From: Shewanella hanedai
Lineage (GTDB): Bacteria > Pseudomonadota > Gammaproteobacteria > Enterobacterales > Shewanellaceae
Length of the DNA: 34,356 nt
Assembly: GCF_007197645.1 (NCBI RefSeq)
Contig: NZ_VKGK01000048.1
Location: 1 to 34,356 of the forward strand
Reading direction: 5' to 3'
How positions within the stretch are numbered: position 1 is the stretch's first letter; every line of letters begins with the position of its first letter. A program made the translations under genes and the position numbers. The notes under the pieces were generated by a model, which was not told the origin of the DNA, did not search any database, and saw only the letters and a list, made by a program, of their open reading frames with translations. Of this stretch, positions 16,147 to 24,685 are shown one piece after another.

Positions 16147-17838
16147 ATGCGATCACTACTTCCAGTATCGGCCCTTGCACTGCTCAGTGCCTGCGGCCAA
16201 CAAGCAACAGAGACTCAATCACACGTTCAAACTCCAACTCAGTCCCAAGAAAGCGCCCAAGTTAACTTCGATGAGGCTCGATTTCGCGAAGATATTAAAA
16301 CCCTTTCCTCAGATAAGTTTGAAGGGCGTGCTCCCACCACTCATGGTGAAAAGCTCACCCTAGACTACTTAACAACGGCCTTCAAAGAGATGGGGTTGAG
16401 CGGTGCAAATAAAGGAGACTTTTTGCAAGCTGTGCCAATGGTGAGTTACACCGCTGATGAAGAACAAGCAATTAGCTTTGCAGGCATCGAACTTAAGCAT
16501 CGTAAAGATATTGTACTAGGCAGCCGCCATGATAACGGCGGCATCAATATTAAAGATGCACCCTTAGTATTCGTCGGATATGGTATCACTGCACCAGAGT
16601 ACAATTGGGACGATTATCAAGGTATTGATATGACTGGTAAGATTGCTGTCATGCTTGTCAATGATCCCGGCTTTGCTAAACCTGAATCAGGCCTGTTTAA
16701 CGGCAAAGCCATGACTTATTACGGGCGCTGGGACTACAAATATAAAGAAGCGAGCGATCATGGTGCATTAGGCGCGATTATTATCCATGACACTGCGCCA
16801 GCTTCATACCCTTGGTCTGTTGTCGAAAATAGCTGGACGGGGGCACAACAAGACTTGGTTCAAAGTAAAGCGAAGCGTGTTCAAGTGGAAGGTTGGATCA
16901 CCTTGGATGTCGCAACACAACTGTTCACTCAATCGGGACTATCATTACCGGAATTGATGGATAAAGCCGCTAACGGCTCACTCAATTACCCCCTTCAACA
17001 AACTGCCAATATTCAATTTGCAAACAAGGCCGAATACGCCAATAGCTACAATGTTGTCGCGACACTCGCTGGCAGTAAAACACCTGATGAACACGTTCTT
17101 TTTTCCGCTCATTGGGATCATATCGGTGTTGATGAAAGTAAAACCGACGATAAAATCTATAATGGTGCACTCGACAACGCCTCCGGTACTGCCGGGATTC
17201 TAGAAATAGCGCGACAATTCGCCCAACAGGCCAAAAATGGTCAACCATCCGATCGTTCTATCACTTTTATCGCCACTACGGGGGAGGAGCAAGGATTACT
17301 CGGTTCTCGTTACTATGCTGCTAATCCGCTCTACCCTATTGATAAATCCGTCGCTGTCTTTAATCTCGACAGCACCAATATTTATGGCAGAACAAGCGAT
17401 TATACGATTGTCGGTAAGGGTAAGTCAGAGCTAGAAGAGTACCTAATTAAGGCATTAGAGCCATTACAACGTATAGCGAAAGCGGAGAGACACCCTGAAT
17501 CTGGTGGTTTTTTCCGTTCAGATCATTTCAGCTTTGCACAAAAAGGCATTCCAGCCGTCTTCGCTGGAGGCGGTAGCCAACCCATCGATGAGGCCACTAG
17601 CCAATACAAAGCCAAGATGAAACTGATAATGAAGGGTTGTTATCACAATACCTGTGACGAATACCGTGAAGATTGGGATCTCAGTGGCGCACTAGAAGAT
17701 ATCGGAGTCTACTTTAACGCAGCTCACGCACTGGCAAACAGTGATGATTGGCCAGGTTACTACCAAGGAACCGAATTTCATCGCCTACGAGCGGCTAAAT
17801 CAACAGAAGCTCAAGCAGCAATTAGTGCAGATGAGTAA
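16147..17838 (+). CDS. M28 family zinc aminopeptidase, lipoprotein, with PA domain
   Basis: 563 residues. The N-terminus is a lipoprotein signal (LLPVSALALLSAC, Cys about 17), so the enzyme is exported and membrane-anchored. A protease-associated domain (about 125-240) is inserted before and around the catalytic domain. The M28 di-zinc ligands are all visible: His322 (HWDH), Asp343 (GALDNASG), Glu380/381 (TGEEQGLLGS; general base and ligand), Asp408 (FNLDS) and His460 (RSDHFSF). It removes N-terminal amino acids from peptides in the periplasm or outside the cell. The ATG follows AGGATACCCC at 16138-16146. Confidence 0.93.
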   Translation: MRSLLPVSALALLSACGQQATETQSHVQTPTQSQESAQVNFDEARFREDIKTLSSDKFEGRAPTTHGEKLTLDYLTTAFKEMGLSGANKGDFLQAVPMVSYTADEEQAISFAGIELKHRKDIVLGSRHDNGGINIKDAPLVFVGYGITAPEYNWDDYQGIDMTGKIAVMLVNDPGFAKPESGLFNGKAMTYYGRWDYKYKEASDHGALGAIIIHDTAPASYPWSVVENSWTGAQQDLVQSKAKRVQVEGWITLDVATQLFTQSGLSLPELMDKAANGSLNYPLQQTANIQFANKAEYANSYNVVATLAGSKTPDEHVLFSAHWDHIGVDESKTDDKIYNGALDNASGTAGILEIARQFAQQAKNGQPSDRSITFIATTGEEQGLLGSRYYAANPLYPIDKSVAVFNLDSTNIYGRTSDYTIVGKGKSELEEYLIKALEPLQRIAKAERHPESGGFFRSDHFSFAQKGIPAVFAGGGSQPIDEATSQYKAKMKLIMKGCYHNTCDEYREDWDLSGALEDIGVYFNAAHALANSDDWPGYYQGTEFHRLRAAKSTEAQAAISADE

Positions 17839-18178
17839 TACCTAGCCACAAAACACGCCCAGCCTTGCTGGGCGTTTATATTTTAACCACACCATGAATA
17901 ATTGAAAAAAAATAGCTATTTTTCTCAATTGTTCAAACTACTAACTATCGATTATCAAAAGATAAATTATATACGCCTCAACAAGATTAAAAAGAAGATT
18001 TCACATCAAAATGCGCATTAAATTATATATTACTCAATTTGTAATTTGTAAAAATAGATTTAACCACACAAAAAAGGCGTTTTTATCGATGATTTGTCAT
18101 TTCCACATTTGGCAAACTCAGCATTTAATGGCACAGTGATACTCAATTGAGATTTACACCGTTTTGTGGAGCTAGCCT
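17839..18178. other. gene-free stretch before asnB
   Basis: It contains the M28 terminator (17856-17880), then a very AT-rich segment. An imperfect palindrome at 17900-17930 is centred on AGCT and flanked by A and T tracts; it could be a second terminator or an operator. The rest should be the asnB promoter and leader. No ORF or known riboswitch could be recognised. Confidence 0.6.
17856..17880 (+). terminator. terminator of the M28 peptidase gene
   Basis: A perfect CGCCCAGC (17856-17863) / GCTGGGCG (17867-17874) stem with a 3-nt loop is followed by TTTATATTTT. Confidence 0.85.
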
Positions 18179-19852
18179 ATGTGTTCAATATTCGCCATTT
18201 TAGATATCAAATCAGACTCAACACCTCTGCGCCAGGTTGCACTAGAGATGTCTAAGTTAATGCGCCATCGTGGACCAGACTGGTCTGGTATTTACAGCTG
18301 TGACAAAGCGATTCTGGCCCATGAACGTCTCGCCATTGTCGACATTGAACATGGCGCACAACCTTTATTTAGCCAAGATAGCAACATTGTATTGGCAGTT
18401 AACGGCGAGATTTATAACCATAAAGAGCTTAAGGCTGAACTGGGTGATAAGTACAGTTACCAGACAAACTCAGATTGTGAAGTGATCCTAGCCTTGTATC
18501 AGGAATATGGCACCGAATTTTTAGACAAACTCAACGGCATTTTTGCTTTCGTATTATACGACAAAACCAAAGATTTCTACCTGATTGGCCGTGACCATAT
18601 GGGGATTATCCCACTGTATTCAGGCCTCGATTCCGAAGGCAACTTCTATATTGCCTCAGAAATGAAAGCCCTGATGCCCGTTTGTAAAACCATTGAAGAG
18701 TTCAAGCCTGGTCACTTTATGACGAGTGAGAAAAGCAGCTCTGATGGCTATGTTAGCTATTATCAGCGGGACTGGAGAGAGTTTGATGCAGTAAAAGAGA
18801 ACCCTGCCAGTGTTGATGAACTAAGAGAAGCACTTGAAGCTGCTGTTAAACGTCAATTAATGTCTGATGTACCTTATGGCGTACTACTTTCAGGTGGCTT
18901 AGATTCATCAGTTATCTCAGCAATTACTCAAACTTTTGCAAAACGTCGTATTGAAGATGATGGTGAAAGTAATGCTTGGTGGCCACAACTTCACTCGTTT
19001 GCCGTAGGCCTCGATGGAGCCCCTGATTTAATTGCAGCTAAAAAAGTTGCCGATGCGATAGGCACTATCCATCACGAGATCACCTTTACTTTTCAAGATG
19101 GAATCGATGCGATTAAAGATGTGATCTATCACCTTGAAACCTATGATGTCACCACCATACGTGCAGCAACACCCATGTACTTAATGGCGAGAAAGATTAA
19201 GGCTATGGGCATTAAGATGGTGTTATCAGGCGAAGGCGCTGATGAGCTATTTGGTGGTTACCTTTATTTTCATAAGGCCCCTAATGCACAGGCATTTCAC
19301 GAAGAGTTGGTGCGTAAGCTCGATAAACTTCATCTGTTCGATTGCCTACGTGCGAATAAGGCAATGGCAGCTTGGGGCTTAGAGGCACGTGTCCCCTTCC
19401 TTGATAAAGAGTTTATCGATGTTGCCATGCGCATCAACCCAGAAGCTAAGATGTCTAAAGATGGCAAAATTGAAAAGCATATTCTGCGTCAAGCTTTCGA
19501 GCACAAGTTACCTAAAGAGGTTGCATGGCGTCAAAAAGAGCAGTTCAGTGATGGTGTCGGTTACTCTTGGATTGATGGTTTAAAAGAACTAGCAGCTGAG
19601 AAAGTGGATGACCTAAAACTGGCCAATGCTAAGTTCAAGTTCCCATACAACACGCCAGAGACAAAGGAAGCTTACTATTACCGTTGTTTCTTCGAGGAGC
19701 TTTTTCCGCTTCCAAGTGCCGCAGAAACTGTACCTGGTGGAAAATCAGTCGCATGTTCAACGCCAGAAGCATTAGCTTGGGATGTGAGTTTGCAGGGAAT
19801 TATTGACCCATCTGGCCGAGCAGTTCAATCGGTTCACGAAAGCGCATACTAA
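18179..19852 (+). CDS. asnB: Asparagine synthetase B (glutamine-hydrolysing)
   Basis: Aspartate + glutamine + ATP to asparagine + glutamate + AMP + PPi. 557 residues (E. coli 554). The N-terminal Cys2 nucleophile (MCSIFAILD) of the class II glutaminase is present, with RHRGPDWSG and the oxyanion region VNGEIYNH. The synthetase domain has the PP-loop LLSGGLDSSVI and the SGEGADELFGGYLYFHKAP segment. GGAG lies 7 nt before the ATG. It is monocistronic with a convergent terminator. Confidence 0.98.
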   Translation: MCSIFAILDIKSDSTPLRQVALEMSKLMRHRGPDWSGIYSCDKAILAHERLAIVDIEHGAQPLFSQDSNIVLAVNGEIYNHKELKAELGDKYSYQTNSDCEVILALYQEYGTEFLDKLNGIFAFVLYDKTKDFYLIGRDHMGIIPLYSGLDSEGNFYIASEMKALMPVCKTIEEFKPGHFMTSEKSSSDGYVSYYQRDWREFDAVKENPASVDELREALEAAVKRQLMSDVPYGVLLSGGLDSSVISAITQTFAKRRIEDDGESNAWWPQLHSFAVGLDGAPDLIAAKKVADAIGTIHHEITFTFQDGIDAIKDVIYHLETYDVTTIRAATPMYLMARKIKAMGIKMVLSGEGADELFGGYLYFHKAPNAQAFHEELVRKLDKLHLFDCLRANKAMAAWGLEARVPFLDKEFIDVAMRINPEAKMSKDGKIEKHILRQAFEHKLPKEVAWRQKEQFSDGVGYSWIDGLKELAAEKVDDLKLANAKFKFPYNTPETKEAYYYRCFFEELFPLPSAAETVPGGKSVACSTPEALAWDVSLQGIIDPSGRAVQSVHESAY

Positions 19853-19855
19853 TCA

Positions 19856-19891
19856 AATAAGCTGTGGTGATGTTTATCATCACAGCTTATT
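19856..19891. terminator. bidirectional terminator between asnB and the GGDEF-EAL gene
   Basis: AATAAGCTGTG (19856-19866) pairs with CACAGCTTATT (19881-19891), and inner pairing extends the stem to 16 bp around a GTTT loop. CTTTGC follows on the plus side. Confidence 0.8.
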
Positions 19892-19935
19892 CTTTGCTTG
19901 TTCTACACCACTTGGATAAGCATTCATTGAGCCGT

Positions 19936-21852
19936 TTATGAATTTGGAAGCAGTGAGACACCACGTTGCATATGGAGTAATTCGATAATACTAAGAGGCT
20001 TAAAGAAATAGCTGCCTTGAGCAAAATCGCAATGGTGATCTTGTAAGAAAGCCAGCTGACTATTGGTTTCAACCCCTTCGGCAATCACCTTGATCCCTAG
20101 CGAGTGGGAAAGTTCGATAATAGTTGATGCTATCGTTCTATGGGATGGATCAATATCTATTTCTGCGATAAAAGAGCTGTCTAATTTAATCACCTCAATA
20201 GGGAGTTCCTGCAGATATTTGAAGCTTGAGTAGCCAGTCCCAAAGTCATCTAAACTGATTGAAAACCCCATCCCGTGCAGCTGAAATATAATACTTTTAG
20301 CAGCTTCTATATTCATTAAGAATACCGCTTCGGTGATCTCAATTGTCATGTATTGCGATATGTCTGGATGAGTATTGATTAGCTCCTGTAACTGCACGAT
20401 GAAGCTTTGCGATAAAAAATGTGAGGGGATAATATTAATCGTTAACTTTTCTAACCGCTTTGCAGACATAATTCTATCTACCTGTTGCACTAGCAACTCA
20501 ATAGACAAGCCACCGAGTCGCGTAATTAACCCACTCTCTTCAGCCACAGGGATAAACTTTTCCGGAAGCATCTCGCCTTTTTTAGAGTGTTTCCAACGAA
20601 GCAAGGCTTCTGCAAAAATCATTTCACCACGAGTTAGATCAATTACCGGCTGAAAACGCATAAAAAAACCTTTCTCAGTAATCGCTTTATCCAACTCAAC
20701 ACTTAACTCTGTTCGTTCAATATTTTTATTAATATGTTCCTGTTCACAAAACTGATATCCACTGCCATTTCCCTTATCTCCTTTCGCCTTATACATGGCT
20801 AAATCCGCATTAATCATCAACTCTTCGCGGTTTGAACCGTACTCAGGGTAAATCGCAATTCCCATGCTCATTTTAGGCATGATAAGGTTTCTTTGATAAT
20901 AAAACGGGCTAGAGATAGCTTCTATTATCTGCTCACATTTTTTAACCACAAATTGAGGGTCACTAACATTCGTTAGCACGATAGAAAACTCATCGCCGCC
21001 TAATCTCGCGACAATATCGCTCTCCCTGATATTTAATTTGAATTGGCTCGCAATATGATGAAGTAGATGATCACCTGCACTGTGACCTAATGTGTCGTTA
21101 ACTTGCTTAAAGTCATTAAGGTCAATCAAAATAACAGCAAGACTATCTTTATTACTCTGAGCCTTAGATAGGGCAACATCTAATTCTTGATTGTATAAAA
21201 CCCGATTGGGTATCATGGTCAAATGATCATAATGAGCCATTTTTTCAACTAATTTAGAGTTTTCAACCCGCTCATCAATATCGCTAAAGGAACCTGCAAT
21301 ACGAATTACGTCACCATTTTCATTCCATACCGCTTGTCCGACAACCCAAAACCATTTGTATCGCCCATTACTTGTCTGAACGCGGCATTCACAATCGAAG
21401 GCTTTCCTTTCTCTAAAATGTTTCTTCAGCACATGTAACAATGTTTTCTTATCTTCATTGTGAATAAAAGAGAGGTTTTTGAATCCAAATAATAGCTCTT
21501 CTTCGCTATAACCAAACATGGAGGTTAAACGTTCACTGAAATACCAAACATTATCGACAATATTTTTCTCCCACACACCCGCACTCGTCGCCCTCATCGC
21601 TAATTGAAACCTTTCTTTCGCTTTTTTATGTGCAAAACTCTCAAGCTCAGCCTTTGTCTTAGCCATCTGAAGTTCGCTCGTGCGGATCTGAACGATTTGA
21701 TCTAACTGTTCATTCACCTGCTGAAGTTTCTGATTAGTATTCCACAGCTCTTTGCTTTTTTCGTTCAGGATTTGTTCTGCTTCCTTTCGAGCACGCCTCT
21801 CCCTTTCGACTCTACGAAGCAAAACTTGTTCCCGATCTTCCATTACACTCAT
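19936..21852 (-). CDS. PAS-GGDEF-EAL cyclic-di-GMP enzyme, H-NOX partner (HaCE type)
   Basis: 638 residues: coiled coil (about 8-80), PAS (about 80-200, ending GSFSDIDER), GGDEF (about 205-370) and EAL (about 385-630). The diguanylate cyclase motif is intact (GGDEF 285-289), and an RxxD inhibitory site (RESD 276-279) lies five residues upstream. Phosphodiesterase residues are also intact: Glu415 of EALLR, Asn473, Glu505, DDFGTGYSS 535-543, Lys556, Glu592 and Gln612. It can therefore in principle both make and degrade c-di-GMP. Its ATG overlaps the stop of the H-NOX gene by 4 nt, so the two proteins are co-translated. In S. woodyi a comparable pair switches from synthesis to hydrolysis when the H-NOX binds NO (established knowledge; transfer to this pair is inference). 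Confidence 0.95.
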   Translation of the reverse strand: MSVMEDREQVLLRRVERERRARKEAEQILNEKSKELWNTNQKLQQVNEQLDQIVQIRTSELQMAKTKAELESFAHKKAKERFQLAMRATSAGVWEKNIVDNVWYFSERLTSMFGYSEEELLFGFKNLSFIHNEDKKTLLHVLKKHFRERKAFDCECRVQTSNGRYKWFWVVGQAVWNENGDVIRIAGSFSDIDERVENSKLVEKMAHYDHLTMIPNRVLYNQELDVALSKAQSNKDSLAVILIDLNDFKQVNDTLGHSAGDHLLHHIASQFKLNIRESDIVARLGGDEFSIVLTNVSDPQFVVKKCEQIIEAISSPFYYQRNLIMPKMSMGIAIYPEYGSNREELMINADLAMYKAKGDKGNGSGYQFCEQEHINKNIERTELSVELDKAITEKGFFMRFQPVIDLTRGEMIFAEALLRWKHSKKGEMLPEKFIPVAEESGLITRLGGLSIELLVQQVDRIMSAKRLEKLTINIIPSHFLSQSFIVQLQELINTHPDISQYMTIEITEAVFLMNIEAAKSIIFQLHGMGFSISLDDFGTGYSSFKYLQELPIEVIKLDSSFIAEIDIDPSHRTIASTIIELSHSLGIKVIAEGVETNSQLAFLQDHHCDFAQGSYFFKPLSIIELLHMQRGVSLLPNS

Positions 21853-22403
21853 GATGGAATAGGCGTTCTTGTAATATTAAAGATTACATCGGTCTCGGAG
21901 TCTTTTGTTTCTGGAGTACGTGTTATCTCAAAATGCTCATTAAAGTGATTAGCACACCCATCGAGTAACCCTTCAGCAAAAGAGGCGAAAGGTCGGTTAG
22001 ATTGATAATGCAGACGAATAGCATTATCACCTAAACGTTCACAGCTGAATTTAGGCAGTTCAGCTTGAGGATAAAGCTTATAAACTTCGACATGAATATA
22101 ACTGTCTATCTTGGAGAGCAGATCAAAAGAGTCAGTCATTTCACTCGCAATTTCAGGATGACCGCCTATCAATTCAACAAACAATTTTTTACCAAACAAT
22201 TTGACGAGCTCTGTCACAGGAACTGAAGACATTTCACTTAATTTGACCACCAATTGAAGCAGTTCTTCATGATTATAACTGCCAACTGCTGTGTATATTC
22301 CTTCACTATCGAGCTCACATGACTGGAGTAATGCATCTAACGTTTCATACCCAAACTCATCTTCAATCAATTCAATAAACCCAGTAAAAACCATTCCCAT
22401 CAT
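21849..22403 (-). CDS. H-NOX heme nitric-oxide sensor protein
   Basis: Stand-alone heme NO/O2-binding domain. 184 residues from ATG 22403 (MMGMVFTGFIELIEDEFG), which follows GAGG by 8 nt; the TTG at 22424 would add seven residues and is less likely. The proximal heme ligand His104 lies in YIHVEV, and the heme-propionate motif YxSxR is YQSNR (133-137). KLYPQAELP and FAEGLLDGCANHF are typical of the family. It is expected to bind NO and control the overlapping downstream GGDEF-EAL enzyme. I cannot predict ligand selectivity beyond that by eye. Confidence 0.95.
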   Translation of the reverse strand: MMGMVFTGFIELIEDEFGYETLDALLQSCELDSEGIYTAVGSYNHEELLQLVVKLSEMSSVPVTELVKLFGKKLFVELIGGHPEIASEMTDSFDLLSKIDSYIHVEVYKLYPQAELPKFSCERLGDNAIRLHYQSNRPFASFAEGLLDGCANHFNEHFEITRTPETKDSETDVIFNITRTPIPS

Positions 22404-22614
22404 AAAGTTAGCCTCAATTATCAATGTGTAAATTCACTTTCTATCTGGCAGTAATTTACTGGTTATTAAAGAAAGAGAAGTTAGAGAGATGCAATATACA
22501 AAAAGTATAGTCGCTAGGAGGCTTAACGCTTGCTCAGTTATGGCTGCGATTTGCAGCTAGGGTTAATTGGTGGATTGATGTAGGAAAGAGGTACAACGGG
22601 GAAACAGTAAACGG

Positions 22615-22644
22615 CAAGGCTTATATCAATCAGTATAAGCCTTG
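22615..22644. repeat. perfect inverted repeat containing a MITE-end sequence
   Basis: CAAGGCTTATA (22615-22625) and TATAAGCCTTG (22634-22644) are perfect 11-bp arms around TCAATCAG. Bases 22624-22639 differ by one base from the terminal repeat TACCAATCAGTATAAG-like ends of the two MITEs at 29.6 and 33.1 kb. There is no T tract on either side, so it is not an ordinary terminator. It may be a relic or solo end of the same element, or a chance similarity. Confidence 0.5.
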
Positions 22645-22675
22645 TTGTCACCAACAAAACAACTAACGAATATGG

Positions 22676-23025
22676 TTACTCAGACCAAATAGCAAATTCA
22701 TTGCCATTTGGATCTTTAAAATGAAACCGTCGCCCGCCAGGAAACGAAAAAATGGCTTTAGAGATTATGCCGCCGTGCTGCTCGACGACCTGCAGTGATG
22801 CCTCCAATGCCTCAGAGTAGATAACAATCAGTACACTGCCACGTGCCAAATCAAAGCTTTGATTCGAGAGATAAAAGCCACCTGTAATCCCTGCATCGGT
22901 AAAGCAGGTGTACTCGGGCCATAGTCGATAAAGCCCCAGCCAAATACTTGACTGAAAAATTGTTTTGTTTTCTCGATATCTTTAACAGGAAGTTCAAGAT
23001 AATTAATCGTATTGTGGGAATTCAT
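22676..23025 (-). pseudogene. VOC (glyoxalase/bleomycin-resistance) family gene with one-base frameshift
   Basis: The first frame reads MNSHNTINYLELPVKDIEKT, QFFSQVFGWGFIDYGP, then loses similarity. From about 22914 the next frame continues the family pattern: EYTCFTDAGITGGFYLSNQS, FDLARGSVLIVI, and the typical ending FHFKDPNGNEFAIWSE, stop at 22676. Adding one base at about 22914-22918 (GGCCCGAG to GGCCCGGAG) would restore an uninterrupted 116-codon gene. The length, 350 nt, is one short of a multiple of three. It is either a recent pseudogene or a sequencing error; the intact-looking second half argues for a very recent event. Confidence 0.88.
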
Positions 23026-23060
23026 TAACGTCTCCTTAGTATCACACTAAGTTAACGTAG

Positions 23061-23085
23061 AAAGGGAGCTAATGCTCCCTTTTTG
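23061..23085 (-). terminator. hairpin terminator after the DUF445 gene
   Basis: A perfect AAAGGGAGC (23061-23069) / GCTCCCTTT (23074-23082) stem with loop TAAT. The T tract is stronger on the plus side, but the only gene ending here is the minus-strand DUF445 gene. Confidence 0.65.
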
Positions 23086-23112
23086 ATACATCAATATCCC
23101 ATTCATTAGCGA

Positions 23113-23817
23113 TTAGATGTTAAACAGCGCCGCAATTAAGCCAATAATACCGCCGAATACTCCACCCCAGACCACCAGCCAACCTAAATGCTCGCGGATC
23201 ATCTCTTGAATAATATCTTTTACTAGCTCAGGTGTTAACTCATCTAGCCTTTGCGTGACGATCTCACTGACTTTAGTACGCATATCAGCAAGTACATCAG
23301 GACGTTCGAGCTCATTCTTAACAAGATTAATGAAATCTTCACTCTGTGATATCTCAACTAAAGAAAGCTTCATTTTTTCAATAAAAGGCTCTCTCAATGG
23401 TGCAATAGCTTCGGTGCCACCAAACATCGCGAGCATGCCACCTAATGATGACTGTTCAACCGTAGTGACTAATGCATCAAAGGCCGGAGCCAAATCCACT
23501 TTTTCTATCACAGGTTGCAAGTTGATGTGCGACTCCATTCCTTCTGAAGAGAGAAAGCGGTCTATATTTTCATCGGTAAAAAACTGCTTCATCATTAAAT
23601 CAGAGATACCCGCTTTAAACTCTTCGAAACGCGTAGGGATCACGCCAGATCCATATAACCCAGGCACTTTTTCAAACAGCATATGTATCGCTAACCAGTT
23701 GGTGACAGCACCGGAAAGTGCAAACAAACCAACACTAAAAAGGATAGGCAACGCTAACAAATACCCAGATACCACCAAGATGGCAGCAATAAGGTTAGTT
23801 ATTACACTCTTGTTCAA
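23113..23817 (-). CDS. DUF445 family inner-membrane protein
   Basis: About 235 residues from TTG 23817, read as MNKSVITNLIAAILVVSGYL. GGAG lies exactly 7 nt upstream. A further in-frame TTG at 23847 has no such site and would add a Cys/Trp-containing stretch. There are two hydrophobic segments near the N-terminus (about 5-45, with SGAVTNWLAIHMLFEKVPGLYGSGVIP, the DUF445 signature), a long amphipathic middle, and a C-terminal transmembrane hairpin (LGWLVVWGGVFGGIIGLIAALF). The function of the family is not established. It is monocistronic. Confidence 0.85.
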   Translation of the reverse strand: MNKSVITNLIAAILVVSGYLLALPILFSVGLFALSGAVTNWLAIHMLFEKVPGLYGSGVIPTRFEEFKAGISDLMMKQFFTDENIDRFLSSEGMESHINLQPVIEKVDLAPAFDALVTTVEQSSLGGMLAMFGGTEAIAPLREPFIEKMKLSLVEISQSEDFINLVKNELERPDVLADMRTKVSEIVTQRLDELTPELVKDIIQEMIREHLGWLVVWGGVFGGIIGLIAALFNI

Positions 23818-23951
23818 TCTCTTGCTCCAACATGAATAAATATACAACCTGAGAATAGCGACACTTAAGCTCGCTCAGATCGATATAGAATAAAAACGCG
23901 ACATGATATCATAGGCATACTTGCTTTTATCAATTAGGGGACTGCTTAACA

Positions 23952-24332
23952 CTAAATAAGTAAAAAACCCTCTCCATCAATTTTACCCCGGCGCACAGCT
24001 ACCACTTGAGTTTCATCAGCTAACTCTTTTGCTTTAGCGACCAAGTCGGTGCCAATCCCCGTACCTCTATATTCATCTGCGACATATAGGTCGTCAAAAT
24101 ACCATAAAGGTTTAAGTAAAATCGTAGAGTAGGAGGGAAACAATTGGATAAATCCAACAGGAACATTCGCTTTAAAAGCAATAAAAATCACTGAGTCATT
24201 CTCAAAAAGTCGAGCCTGAATGAAGCTTCTGCAATCACTTAAATTACTTTCCTTTCCCAAACACATTCGATAACCATTAAAAAGTGTGGCTAACGCATCG
24301 AGGTCATCAGTAATTGCAATTCTTATGTACAT
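23952..24332 (-). CDS. GNAT family acetyltransferase, probably C-terminally truncated
   Basis: About 126 residues from ATG 24332 (MYIRIAITDDLDALATLFNG), which AAGGA precedes by 6 nt. ATG 24338 is also in frame. The acetyl-CoA-binding motif A is present (DLYVADEYRGTGIGTDLVAKAKELA). After VVAVRRG the sequence turns to KIDGEGFLLI and stops, where relatives normally go on for 15-25 residues (the NxxAxxLYxxxGF-type strand and helix). No trace of that end is visible in other frames downstream. The substrate is unknown, and the protein may be inactive. Confidence 0.75.
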   Translation of the reverse strand: MYIRIAITDDLDALATLFNGYRMCLGKESNLSDCRSFIQARLFENDSVIFIAFKANVPVGFIQLFPSYSTILLKPLWYFDDLYVADEYRGTGIGTDLVAKAKELADETQVVAVRRGKIDGEGFLLI

Positions 24333-24685
24333 ATTCATTCCTTAACATTTATTTCCATTTTAGCGATGAGAATAAAGGTAATATAGTTCAAACAGTTATT
24401 GTGTTGATACTAACAACTTTTCTATGAATTACATAACGTTAACTTAACTAACTATTACACACCCTCAAAACAAATCTAGCTGTAAATACATTTTTATTCC
24501 TCAAAGCTGGACTACACTTTACTTCAGAGAAGGCTCACAGTGCCTTACTCAAGCCTCAAACAGCTAATATTATTTATGTGAGTGAAAACTCACAGTAATG
24601 ACACTCATTACACGGCTAAAAGAGATCCTTTACCATCAGCATGACGATTAACTCGTTCACACTATTTATCGTTAAGGAGATGAGT
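24333..24685. other. gene-free divergent region between the GNAT and VOC genes
   Basis: AT-rich, with no supported ORF. Its notable content is the pair of palindromes at 24577-24611, listed separately. Promoters for the two divergent genes should lie here but none stands out. Confidence 0.6.
24577..24611. promoter_or_regulatory. two abutting perfect palindromes, possible operators
   Basis: TGTGAGT-GAAA-ACTCACA (24577-24594) is followed without a gap by GTAATGA-CAC-TCATTAC (24595-24611). Each has perfect 7-bp arms. They lie 75-109 bp upstream of the VOC gene start. Such a pair suggests a dimeric regulator, but no adjacent regulator gene is present. Confidence 0.5.
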
